Positions 15,861-22,348 of a stretch of DNA of 64,000 bases are shown here, piece after piece. A program made the position numbers and the translations under genes. The notes under the pieces are model-generated. The model worked only from the letters and a program-made list of their open reading frames with translations. It was not told where the DNA came from and made no database searches. Location of the stretch: assembly GCA_030747595.1 (NCBI GenBank), contig JASLKK010000006.1, positions 100,499 to 164,498 of the forward strand, written 5' to 3'. Position 1 is the first letter of the stretch. Each line of letters starts with the position of its first letter. The stretch is from Acidimicrobiales bacterium (GTDB lineage Bacteria; Actinomycetota; Acidimicrobiia; Acidimicrobiales; MedAcidi-G1).

Positions 15861-15866
15861 GGCCCG

Positions 15867-15872
15867 AGTCTG
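15867..15872 (-). promoter_or_regulatory. -10-like hexamer CAGACT before the CopD-like gene
   Basis: CAGACT, 6 nt, ATG 15860. The identical hexamer at the identical spacing precedes the genes at 16730 and 24254. Confidence 0.35.
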
Positions 15873-15897
15873 CCGGCGTGGAGCCGGGGATCGATCT

Positions 15898-16677
15898 TCA
15901 TGACGACCAGACGTCGCGTTCGACGAGGATGGTTCGCAGTGTCGAGGGGCTGTCGGTCATGATGCCGTCCACCCCAAGATCTAGTAGACGGTGCATCTCT
16001 TCGGGGTCGTCGATGGTCCAGACATGGACGTGGAGGCCTCGTTGGTGGGCGTGGTGAACGAACCGACGGTCGACCAGCGGAATGCCTGACTGGCGCACCG
16101 GAACCTGAAGGCAGTCCGGGCCCTTTGGAGGCTCGTCGGGGCCAACGGGGAACCCGAAGCTGGATAGTCGAAAGCGGACGATGGCCGCCGGACCGGCCGA
16201 CGTGCAGAGGTCTGGTCCTAGGAGGCGTCGACAGCGGACGAGGCGTCTATCCGAGAAGGACCCGAGGCAGACCCGTTCCAGTGCGGCGTGGTGCTTGATG
16301 ACCGCAGCGAGGGGCTCGACGACCCGGTCATCCTTGGGATCGATGTTGATGCGGGCATCGGGAAAGGCCTCCAACAACTGGTCCAGAGTGGGGATGGGCT
16401 CCACGCCACCAATCCGGGCATCGGCGATCTCGGCGGCCGTGCAGTCCGCTATACGACCTGACCGGTCGGTGACCCGATCCAACGAATCGTCATGGAAGGC
16501 CAACACCACCCCATCGGCCGTCAAGTGGACGTCGGTCTCCAGGTATCGGTAGCCCAGGCCGACTGAGTGGGCGAAGGCGGCCAGGCTGTTCTCGGGATGT
16601 TCTTCGGTGCCTCCTCGGTGGGCAAAAGCGAGCGGACCGGGATGGTCAAGGTAGGGGTGACGGCCACTAGATCGCAC
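15898..16677 (-). CDS. Glycerophosphodiester phosphodiesterase
   Basis: 259 residues, TIM-barrel GDPD. Motifs: AFAHRGGTEEHPENSLAAF (catalytic His and Arg, with the Glu of PEN), ETDVHLTADGVVLAFHDDSLDR (metal ligands Glu/Asp and second catalytic His), NIDPKDD, and a C-terminal VHVWTIDDPEEM followed by GVDGIMTDSP. Hydrolyses glycerophosphodiesters to sn-glycerol-3-phosphate and alcohol. There is no signal peptide, so a cytosolic enzyme of lipid turnover is likely. GTG start at 16677 is set by TAGCGT 6 nt upstream. A second GDPD gene is at 51880-52581. Confidence 0.9.
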   Translation of the reverse strand: MRSSGRHPYLDHPGPLAFAHRGGTEEHPENSLAAFAHSVGLGYRYLETDVHLTADGVVLAFHDDSLDRVTDRSGRIADCTAAEIADARIGGVEPIPTLDQLLEAFPDARINIDPKDDRVVEPLAAVIKHHAALERVCLGSFSDRRLVRCRRLLGPDLCTSAGPAAIVRFRLSSFGFPVGPDEPPKGPDCLQVPVRQSGIPLVDRRFVHHAHQRGLHVHVWTIDDPEEMHRLLDLGVDGIMTDSPSTLRTILVERDVWSS

Positions 16678-16683
16678 CGGGCC

Positions 16684-16689
16684 ACGCTA
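16684..16689 (-). promoter_or_regulatory. -10 hexamer TAGCGT of the GDPD gene
   Basis: Minus-strand TAGCGT, 6 nt, GTG at 16677. The divergent flavin-reductase gene starts 53 bp away, so the two promoters share this short region. Confidence 0.5.
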
Positions 16690-16717
16690 GGTGCCCGGGC
16701 AGGGTCGGACTGGCAGC

Positions 16718-16723
16718 CAGACT
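16718..16723 (+). promoter_or_regulatory. -10-like hexamer CAGACT of the flavin-reductase-like gene
   Basis: CAGACT, 6 nt, ATG at 16730. Confidence 0.35.
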
Positions 16724-16729
16724 GGAGCC

Positions 16730-17308
16730 ATGATCGACCGAGACTTGAAGCGTTGTCTGGGTCAGATGATGAAGGGCGTCCAGGTGGTGGCCACCACCCA
16801 CAACGACGTCACCCGCGCCTACACCTCCCACTGGGTGTGCCAGGTCTCGTTTGACGAACCCGTCCTCATGGCGTCGGTGTCACCCAAGCACGACACCTAT
16901 CCGTTGATCGTCGGTTCCGGCCGCTTTGCGGTTTCCATCCTGGCTGGCGACCAGGTCGAACCCGGGCAGTACTTCAGCTACCCGGGGCACCGCTTTCGGT
17001 ACGTGGCTGACGAGTGGATCGCCGACGCCGACGGCTGGCCGGTAGTCCCCGACGCCCTTGCGTGGCTGGGTTGCGAGGTCGAGGACAGGATCGTCGGTCG
17101 ATACGACCACGACCTTTTCTTTGCCCGGGTAGTGGCCTTCGGCGAGGGTCGCCTGGGCGAGGCCCCGCTGCTCTACTCCAGCCGCCATGGATGGAGGGTG
17201 GGTGGTGAGGCGGCCCGAGAGAAGGGCGAGTCGGTCCGCGACCGTCTCACGGCACGGGTGGAGGCAAGGTTCGGATTCGGTAGTACCGACTCCACCAACG
17301 TCCCCTGA
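16730..17308 (+). CDS. Flavin-reductase-like FMN-binding split-barrel protein
   Basis: 192 residues. A split beta-barrel of the flavin-reductase-like family: VVATTHNDVTRAYTSHW (flavin phosphate-binding strand and loop), CQVSFDEPVLMASVSPKHDTY, then GRFAVSILAGDQ. Family members reduce or bind FMN and supply reduced flavin to monooxygenases or act as FMN/F420-linked oxidoreductases; a partner oxygenase is not adjacent. The open frame reaches back to 16691, but ATG 16730 matches the domain start. Stop is 23 bp before the pyruvate kinase start. Confidence 0.8.
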   Translation: MIDRDLKRCLGQMMKGVQVVATTHNDVTRAYTSHWVCQVSFDEPVLMASVSPKHDTYPLIVGSGRFAVSILAGDQVEPGQYFSYPGHRFRYVADEWIADADGWPVVPDALAWLGCEVEDRIVGRYDHDLFFARVVAFGEGRLGEAPLLYSSRHGWRVGGEAAREKGESVRDRLTARVEARFGFGSTDSTNVP

Positions 17309-17319
17309 GAACGGGTCGG

Positions 17320-17325
17320 TAGCCT
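17320..17325 (+). promoter_or_regulatory. -10 hexamer TAGCCT of pyk
   Basis: TAGCCT, 6 nt, ATG at 17332, in the 23-bp gap after the flavin-reductase gene. No Shine-Dalgarno. Confidence 0.5.
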
Positions 17326-17331
17326 GTCGGC

Positions 17332-18768
17332 ATGGCCCGCAGGACGAAGATCATCGCCACCATTGGACCAGCATCCGATGACGAGGCCACCCTCCGTGAC
17401 CTGATCCGGGCCGGAATGGACGTGGCCCGCCTTGGTTTGGCCCACAACACGATCGACGAGGCCGCCGACCGTATGGCACGGATCCGTCGGATCGCGGCCA
17501 TCGAGGGTCGCTATGTGGGGATCTTGGTTGACCTCCCGGGCCCCAAGGTTCGTGCGGCATCGTTCGGTGAGACGGCGGTGGAGATTGTCGAGGACTCGCG
17601 GGTAAACCTGCGAGTGGGAGGCCGAGTTAGCACGGCATCAGATATCGAGATCGACTACGCGGGGCTCCTGGCCGACGTGGAAGCGGGCGACCGTCTGAGC
17701 ATCGGTGATGGCCGGGTGGTGTTGGAAGTCCAGGAAATGGACGGCGACCGGGTGTTTACCCGGGTGGCCCACGGCGGTGTCCTGACGGGCAGTCCAGGGC
17801 TGCATATCCCTTCGGACCGGCTCTCGATGCGCGCACCGACCGACGACGACCTGGTGGCCGTCGAGCGCTTCGTTGAACTGGGGGCCGACATGCTGGCCAT
17901 CTCGTTCGTGCGATCGGCCGAGGACCTAGCCCGTGTCCCCGTGGATCCCCATCCTGCCGGCCCGATCGTGGTCGCGAAGATCGAAACCCGGGCCGCCATT
18001 GAAGACCTGCCGGCCATCATCGAGGCGTCTGGCGCGGTGATGGTGGCCCGTGGGGACCTTGGGAGCGAATGCAGTATTGAGGAGCTGCCCATCCTCCAGA
18101 AGGAGATCATCCGGCAGTGCATCGCTTTGGGTCGACCGGCCATCACCGCGACGCAGATGCTCGAGACAATGGTCGCCAATCCTGAGCCGACTAGGGCCGA
18201 GGCCTCAGATGTGGCCAATGCCGTCTGGGACGGATCGAGCGCGGTGATGCTTTCGGGTGAGACGGCGGTCGGTGTGGATCCGGTAAACGTGGTGACCACC
18301 ATGTCTCGGATCGCCGAGCGGGCCGACGATGCCTTCGACCACCGGGGATGGATGGCGGAACTTTCGGACCTGCGAATGACCGACACCGATGATCCAGATA
18401 CGTCCATTACCGACGCAATGACCCAGGCCACGGCCCGCGCCATCGATGAGCTGGGGATCGGGACCATCCTGTGCATCTCCGGAAGCGGGTTCACCGTGCG
18501 TTCGATGGCGCGTTTCCGTCCAGCGGCGCGCATCATCGGCCTGAGCTCGAACGAACGGACGGTCGGTCAACTGACGTTGAGCTGGGGGACCGAGCCGATC
18601 CACCTCCCCGAGGAAGGCGATCTTGATGACCGAGTCAACGCTGCCCTCGAGGCGGCCCGGAACAGGGGTTCGGTGAAACCCGGTGAACTGGTTGGCGTGC
18701 TAGCCGGAACGGACGCGCGTTCGCGGTCCACCAACGCCCTTCGAATTGAACGGGTGCCCGCTGTTTGA
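17332..18768 (+). CDS. pyk: Pyruvate kinase with altered potassium-site residues
   Basis: 478 residues, full length: TIM barrel with inserted B domain (about 70-165) and a C-terminal domain. It converts phosphoenolpyruvate and ADP to pyruvate and ATP. Well conserved: KIIATIGPAS, IVVAKIETRAAI, VARGDLGSECSIEELP, ATQMLETM, VWDGSSAVMLSGETAVG. Unusual is the first active-site loop, ARLGLAHN instead of the canonical A-R-x-N-F-S-H: Gly35 and Ala37 replace the Asn and Ser that bind K+. The next loop is DLPGPKVR, with Leu68 for the K+-binding Thr and Lys72 where K+-dependent enzymes have Glu. A K+-independent enzyme is therefore predicted. Monocistronic by context. Confidence 0.9.
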   Translation: MARRTKIIATIGPASDDEATLRDLIRAGMDVARLGLAHNTIDEAADRMARIRRIAAIEGRYVGILVDLPGPKVRAASFGETAVEIVEDSRVNLRVGGRVSTASDIEIDYAGLLADVEAGDRLSIGDGRVVLEVQEMDGDRVFTRVAHGGVLTGSPGLHIPSDRLSMRAPTDDDLVAVERFVELGADMLAISFVRSAEDLARVPVDPHPAGPIVVAKIETRAAIEDLPAIIEASGAVMVARGDLGSECSIEELPILQKEIIRQCIALGRPAITATQMLETMVANPEPTRAEASDVANAVWDGSSAVMLSGETAVGVDPVNVVTTMSRIAERADDAFDHRGWMAELSDLRMTDTDDPDTSITDAMTQATARAIDELGIGTILCISGSGFTVRSMARFRPAARIIGLSSNERTVGQLTLSWGTEPIHLPEEGDLDDRVNAALEAARNRGSVKPGELVGVLAGTDARSRSTNALRIERVPAV

Positions 18769-18797
18769 TCAGGACGGGGCCTCGGAGTTGAGGTGCC

Positions 18798-19166
18798 TCA
18801 GCAGTTCGGATTCAGGTCGGCTGGGATTTGGACGACCTGGCCGAAGAGGGCACACGAGCACTCGGCTGCACAGTCGGCGAGCTCGACCCGCTGGCTCCAG
18901 ATGCCCGCAGTCAGTGCGACAAGAACAACGACCACGACTATCCGCACGACCATTCTGCGGATGATCCGAGCGGCCACGAAGGCCAGGACGAGGCTCGCCA
19001 CGATGGCTACTAGAGCCACTGAGCGGAGGAATGCGGGCTCAACCCAGCCCGGTAGTTTGACGACCTGTGGGACTTGGTCGCCGAGGTCGGCGAGTCGGTC
19101 AAGCAGCGTAGGCGTCGCGCCACCGTTGACCGCCACAGAAGTGACCGCGGTGACATCATCGGACAT
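18798..19166 (-). CDS. Hypothetical membrane protein with a Cys-rich tail
   Basis: 122 residues with two adjacent hydrophobic segments (about 48-66 and 71-87). The C-terminal domain contains DCAAECSCALFG and ends NPNC; its four Cys suggest disulfides or metal binding outside the membrane. No family recognised. ATG 19166 has TACCCT 6 nt upstream. Its stop lies 29 bp from the pyk stop, and no clear terminator separates the convergent genes. Confidence 0.55.
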   Translation of the reverse strand: MSDDVTAVTSVAVNGGATPTLLDRLADLGDQVPQVVKLPGWVEPAFLRSVALVAIVASLVLAFVAARIIRRMVVRIVVVVVLVALTAGIWSQRVELADCAAECSCALFGQVVQIPADLNPNC

Positions 19167-19172
19167 CGGGCG

Positions 19173-19178
19173 AGGGTA
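19173..19178 (-). promoter_or_regulatory. -10 hexamer TACCCT of the Cys-tailed membrane protein
   Basis: Minus-strand TACCCT, 6 nt, ATG 19166. Confidence 0.5.
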
Positions 19179-19235
19179 GCCAGCATCGATCCCGCAGTCG
19201 GGGCACCCCCGATGGCCGGTACTACGGTCGGTGTG

Positions 19236-19706
19236 ATGAACGATTCCACGTCCGGCGTCCGTCCCATCTCCCTATCCGGCTCGGGCCCCTCGGAGACGGT
19301 CCTTGGGTCCGAGGAGCCGGCAGCGGATGCCGCTCTGGCCGAGGCATTAGGTCAACCGACGCCCGGGGAACGGAGAGACGCCGTGTCCGCTGTAGCGGCC
19401 GACTGGCCACGTCATCTGGAGTGTTGGGCCTGCCTAGGCGATCTGGGACGGGACGCGATGGAGGCTTACGCTGCCTACCGGGTCGGCTACCACCGGGGTC
19501 TCGACCGCCTTCGACAGAGCGGATGGCGTGGCAGCGGGTACGTTCGCTGGCAGCACCCGACCAATCGGGGGTTCATGCGGGCACTGGCTGGTCTAGCTCG
19601 GGTGGCCGACCAGATCGGCGAGGTGGACGAAGCGGAGCGTTGTGCCCTGTTTCTCCGCCAGCTGGATCCAGATTGGACGGAGGCGATGGCCGGGGAGACC
19701 TCCTGA
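19236..19706 (+). CDS. DUF3151 family protein
   Basis: 156 residues, soluble. It shows the pattern of the actinobacterial DUF3151 family: a central AVAADWPRHLECWACLGDLG, then EAYAAYRVGYHRGLDRLRQSGWRGSG and a WQHPTNRGFMRAL motif near the C-terminus. Function is not established; the helical C-terminal half looks TPR-like (ALAGLARVADQIGEVDEAERC). ATG 19236 has TACGGT 7 nt upstream; an in-frame GTG lies 3 nt earlier. The MobA-like gene begins 3 nt after its stop. Confidence 0.8.
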   Translation: MNDSTSGVRPISLSGSGPSETVLGSEEPAADAALAEALGQPTPGERRDAVSAVAADWPRHLECWACLGDLGRDAMEAYAAYRVGYHRGLDRLRQSGWRGSGYVRWQHPTNRGFMRALAGLARVADQIGEVDEAERCALFLRQLDPDWTEAMAGETS

Positions 19707-19708
19707 CG

Positions 19709-20356
19709 GTGTTGCCCCTGATCAGCGACCTGCCCGGCAGCGGGTCTGGGAACCCATTCGTCGGTGCGGTTCTGACCGGCGGGGCGAGCCGCCGAATGGG
19801 TCGGGATAAGGCCCTCATCGAAGTCGACGGTCGTCCGATGGCTGTCACGGTGGCCAGGACGCTGCTGACCGCTGGGGCATCGGAGGTGGTGGCCGTGGGT
19901 GGCGATGCCGAGGGTCTCTCGACCGCAGGCCTCGCCGTGGTGCCTGACCGCTATCCCGGCGAGGGGCCTCTCGGCGGCATCATCACGGCACTCGGACATT
20001 TCGCGGCGTTGGACCTGCCGGTGGTGGTGCTTGCCTGTGACCTGCCGACACCTTCGGCGTCAAACGTGGCGGCCACGGCGTCGGCGGTACCGGCGGCTCC
20101 GAATGGAGCACCGGTGGTGGTGGTGCCCCTCGAAGCAGGCAGACGTCAGTGGATGCATGCCTGCTGGTTGCCGCAGTCGAGCGTCTTGTTGACGGCGGCA
20201 TTCTCTGCGGGAGAGCGGGCGCCATGGCGGGCCGCCGAGGCCTCGAGCGCTTTGGGACTCCGGATCGTGGAGGTCGATGGACTGTCGGCGGCGGGGTTTC
20301 GTGACGTTGACCAGCCCACCGATTTGGCTAGCGACCTAGGGGCCGGCGACCGGTAG
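19709..20356 (+). CDS. MobA-like molybdenum cofactor guanylyltransferase
   Basis: About 215 residues. The NTP-transferase signature VLTGGASRRMGRDKALIEV lies near residue 20, followed by VAVGGDAEGL, VPDRYPGEGPLGGIITAL and LACDLPTPS, the order expected for MobA or related sugar/cofactor nucleotidyltransferases. MobA attaches GMP to molybdopterin. It starts at GTG 19709, 3 nt after the DUF3151 stop, with an adjacent TTG as alternative. No other molybdopterin genes are nearby, so MobA versus a related nucleotidyltransferase is not certain. Confidence 0.75.
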   Translation: MLPLISDLPGSGSGNPFVGAVLTGGASRRMGRDKALIEVDGRPMAVTVARTLLTAGASEVVAVGGDAEGLSTAGLAVVPDRYPGEGPLGGIITALGHFAALDLPVVVLACDLPTPSASNVAATASAVPAAPNGAPVVVVPLEAGRRQWMHACWLPQSSVLLTAAFSAGERAPWRAAEASSALGLRIVEVDGLSAAGFRDVDQPTDLASDLGAGDR

Positions 20357-20359
20357 GGT
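20354..20359 (+). promoter_or_regulatory. Possible -10 TAGGGT for the rhodanese-rnd unit
   Basis: TAGGGT overlapping the mobA stop. It would give a leader of roughly 80 nt before the rhodanese gene, which unlike leaderless genes here has a clear Shine-Dalgarno. Confidence 0.3.
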
Positions 20360-20446
20360 CGAACGGCGGTCCCGACGTCTCGGGACGTATCGGACGGATG
20401 CCGGTGCCGCGATCCGCCGAAGAGGCGGCATGAGGGAGAGTTTCTG

Positions 20447-20791
20447 ATGTCTGAGCAGCCAGTGGTCCCGGAAGTGGACGTTGACGAGTTGCAGGCACGT
20501 CTCGCCGACGGCGCCGCACTCCTCGACGTCCGAGAGCCCGATGAGGTTGACGAGGTCAGGGTGCCGGGAGGCGTCCGAATCCCGTTGGGGGCGTTGCCCG
20601 AGCGGATTGCCGAGATTCCCTCAGATGGCACGCTCTACGTCATCTGCGCTCTGGGTGGTCGGAGCCGCACTGCGGCCGAGTTCCTCCGTCACAACGGGAT
20701 CGATGCCGTGAACGTGGCCGGTGGTACCAACGCCTGGGTCGCTGCCGATTTCCCAGTGGAGTCGGGCTCTGTGGATGGAGCAGGATCCTGA
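20447..20791 (+). CDS. Rhodanese-like domain protein
   Basis: 114 residues, a single rhodanese domain with no signal peptide. LLDVREPDEVDEVRVPGGV is the CH2A-type motif, and VICALGGRSRTAA contains the active-site loop C-A-L-G-G-R-S with Cys67 as the persulfide-forming residue. Single-domain rhodaneses transfer sulfur to acceptors or serve in thiol signalling. GAGGGAGAG about 7 nt before the ATG is a good ribosome-binding site. rnd follows immediately, possibly overlapping. Confidence 0.9.
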   Translation: MSEQPVVPEVDVDELQARLADGAALLDVREPDEVDEVRVPGGVRIPLGALPERIAEIPSDGTLYVICALGGRSRTAAEFLRHNGIDAVNVAGGTNAWVAADFPVESGSVDGAGS

Positions 20792-20832
20792 GCGGGGGCC
20801 CGCCGGTCGACTTTCGACTGGTTACCGACCAG

Positions 20833-21951
20833 ATGGAGTTCGAGGAGATCCTGGACGTCCTGATGGGCGAATCGCGGATCGCCGTGGACACCGAGTTCCA
20901 CAGGGAGAAGACGTATTTTCCAAAGGTCGCCATGGTCCAGGTGGCGTGGTCCGATGGCTTGGCCCTGATCGATCCGCTAGCTGTCGACCTGCGTCCCATG
21001 GCCCGACTGTTGGAGTCTGATGTTCTGGTAGTCATGCATGCCGCTGGCCAGGACCTTGAGGTCTTTGACCACACATGCGGGACCGTGCCCGTCAACCTCT
21101 TTGACACCCAGCTAGCGGCCGGGTTCACCGGCCTGTCCTCGCCGTCCTTGGCTTCCCTGCACGAACGGGAACTCGGTCTCCGCCTTCCCAAGGGGGACCG
21201 CCTCACCGACTGGTTGGCTCGCCCGTTGACCAAATCGCAACTGGACTACGCGGCGTCCGACGTAGCGAACCTGCTGGAGATACATGACCTTCTCCTTGCC
21301 CGTCTGACCGCAGACGGACGACTGGCATGGGCTGAGCAAGAATGCTTGGAGATGCTGGCCCGGGAACGTGGACGGCGTGTGCCTGAGGATGCTTGGCGGC
21401 GCATCAAGGAAGCCCGACAGCTTCGTGGTCAGGCCAGGGACGTCGTTCGTTCGGTGGCGGCGTGGCGGGAGCGGCGGGCTGCCGACATGGATCAGCCGGT
21501 CCGCCATGTGGTGCCTGACCTCGGTGTGGTGGCCGTGGCTCAGCGAGCACCGCGATCCCTAGAGGAACTTCGGAAGATCCGTGGACTGGATGGGCGTCAC
21601 CACAAGGGGGCAGTGGCCGAGGGCCTGTTGGCCGCCGTCGCCGCCGCTGATGATCTGCCGCCGTTGGTCGCCGATCCACCTCGTCGGGACAGCGGCAACG
21701 ACGTGCGCGCGGCGGTGACCTTGGTGTCGGCATGGGTGGCCCAGTTGTCGCGTGATACCGATCTTGACCCGACACTCGTCGGGACGAGAAGTGATATCGA
21801 AGATCTCGTCCGGGGCGTTGAGGGTGCACGGATGGCCACCGGGTGGCGCCATCAGGTCATCGGTGGCCCGGTGGATGACCTACTAAGTGGTCGGGCGGCG
21901 CTGGCCTTCGACGGCCGTGGCGGGCTACTCCTCGAGCCACGGGGCACCTGA
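20833..21951 (+). CDS. rnd: Ribonuclease D family 3'-5' exoribonuclease
   Basis: 372 residues from the first ATG. The DEDD exonuclease domain: AVDTEFHREKTYFPKVAMVQ (motif I D-x-E), VVMHAAGQDLEVF (motif II), and LDYAASDVANLLEIHDLL (motif III with the catalytic Tyr and Asp). An HRDC-like helical region follows (RSLEELRKIRGLDGRHHKG). It should trim 3' ends of tRNA and other stable RNA. The conserved N-terminus of RNase D seems to begin before this ATG: the upstream in-frame residues LVTDQ fit the usual I-T-T/D-x-x stretch. No ATG, GTG or TTG is available there, only CTG codons at 20818 and 20788; the latter overlaps the rhodanese stop and has GGAG 7 nt upstream. Confidence 0.85.
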   Translation: MEFEEILDVLMGESRIAVDTEFHREKTYFPKVAMVQVAWSDGLALIDPLAVDLRPMARLLESDVLVVMHAAGQDLEVFDHTCGTVPVNLFDTQLAAGFTGLSSPSLASLHERELGLRLPKGDRLTDWLARPLTKSQLDYAASDVANLLEIHDLLLARLTADGRLAWAEQECLEMLARERGRRVPEDAWRRIKEARQLRGQARDVVRSVAAWRERRAADMDQPVRHVVPDLGVVAVAQRAPRSLEELRKIRGLDGRHHKGAVAEGLLAAVAAADDLPPLVADPPRRDSGNDVRAAVTLVSAWVAQLSRDTDLDPTLVGTRSDIEDLVRGVEGARMATGWRHQVIGGPVDDLLSGRAALAFDGRGGLLLEPRGT

Positions 21952-21993
21952 TCACCAGAGCAGGTCTGCTCCGTGAACGGCGGCTCGCTTCGC

Positions 21994-21999
21994 TAGGAT
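21994..21999 (+). promoter_or_regulatory. Possible -10 TAGGAT for the 22110 gene
   Basis: TAGGAT about 110 nt upstream of the GTG at 22110, giving a leader that contains the hairpin at 22017-22042. Confidence 0.35.
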
Positions 22000-22016
22000 G
22001 ACCAACCGCACCGGTC

Positions 22017-22042
22017 TGCTGTGGAGGTTTTCCATCACAGCA
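22017..22042 (+). promoter_or_regulatory. Hairpin in the leader of the 22110 gene
   Basis: TGCTGTG at 22017-22023 pairs with CACAGCA at 22036-22042; inside the loop GGA/TCC can extend the stem. No run of T follows, so it is more likely a leader structure or an operator than a terminator. Confidence 0.35.
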
Positions 22043-22109
22043 CTGACTGGACGGAATCACAGAAGAGCACACGGATGGAACATGCCGTGACCAATCGGGA
22101 GGATGCCCG

Positions 22110-22325
22110 GTGAAGAAGGGTCGACACCGCCGCTACGAAGAAGCGCGTGCGTTGAAGCAGAACCAGGATCTTGATCTGGACTCGATCTTCGACAGCCTCG
22201 ACGTGGGTGAGCAGAACGAAAGCCAGACAGACGAGGAAAGTTCCCCGGCGTTCGACGCCTGGGCTGACGACTACGAGGACGGCGCCACTGGGGAAGCGGT
22301 CGAGGAGGCGGCCGAGACGGCCTGA
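22110..22325 (+). CDS. Small acidic hypothetical protein
   Basis: 71 residues. A basic N-terminus (MKKGRHRRYEEARALKQ) is followed by a strongly acidic, apparently disordered remainder containing DLDLDSIFDSLDVGEQ. No known family. Start at GTG 22110 is supported by GGGAGG 7 nt upstream. It has its own leader of about 100 nt and is convergent with the ClC gene, ending 23 bp before that gene's stop. A charge-split small protein of this kind may bind nucleic acid or a basic partner; this is speculation. Confidence 0.6.
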   Translation: MKKGRHRRYEEARALKQNQDLDLDSIFDSLDVGEQNESQTDEESSPAFDAWADDYEDGATGEAVEEAAETA

Positions 22326-22348
22326 GTCCACCACCGACGAACTGCAGG

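Noticed and set aside
14561..16057. Plus-strand open frame of 498 codons across the gene-free region
   Set aside because: It begins inside the PIG-V-like gene and ends antisense to the CopD-like and GDPD genes. The translation is Arg/Pro/Ser-rich without any domain, and there is no start context.
17655..18536. Long minus-strand open frame opposite pyk
   Set aside because: It is an antisense shadow: the translation is Ser/Arg/Thr-rich with no domain, while the plus strand encodes a clear pyruvate kinase.
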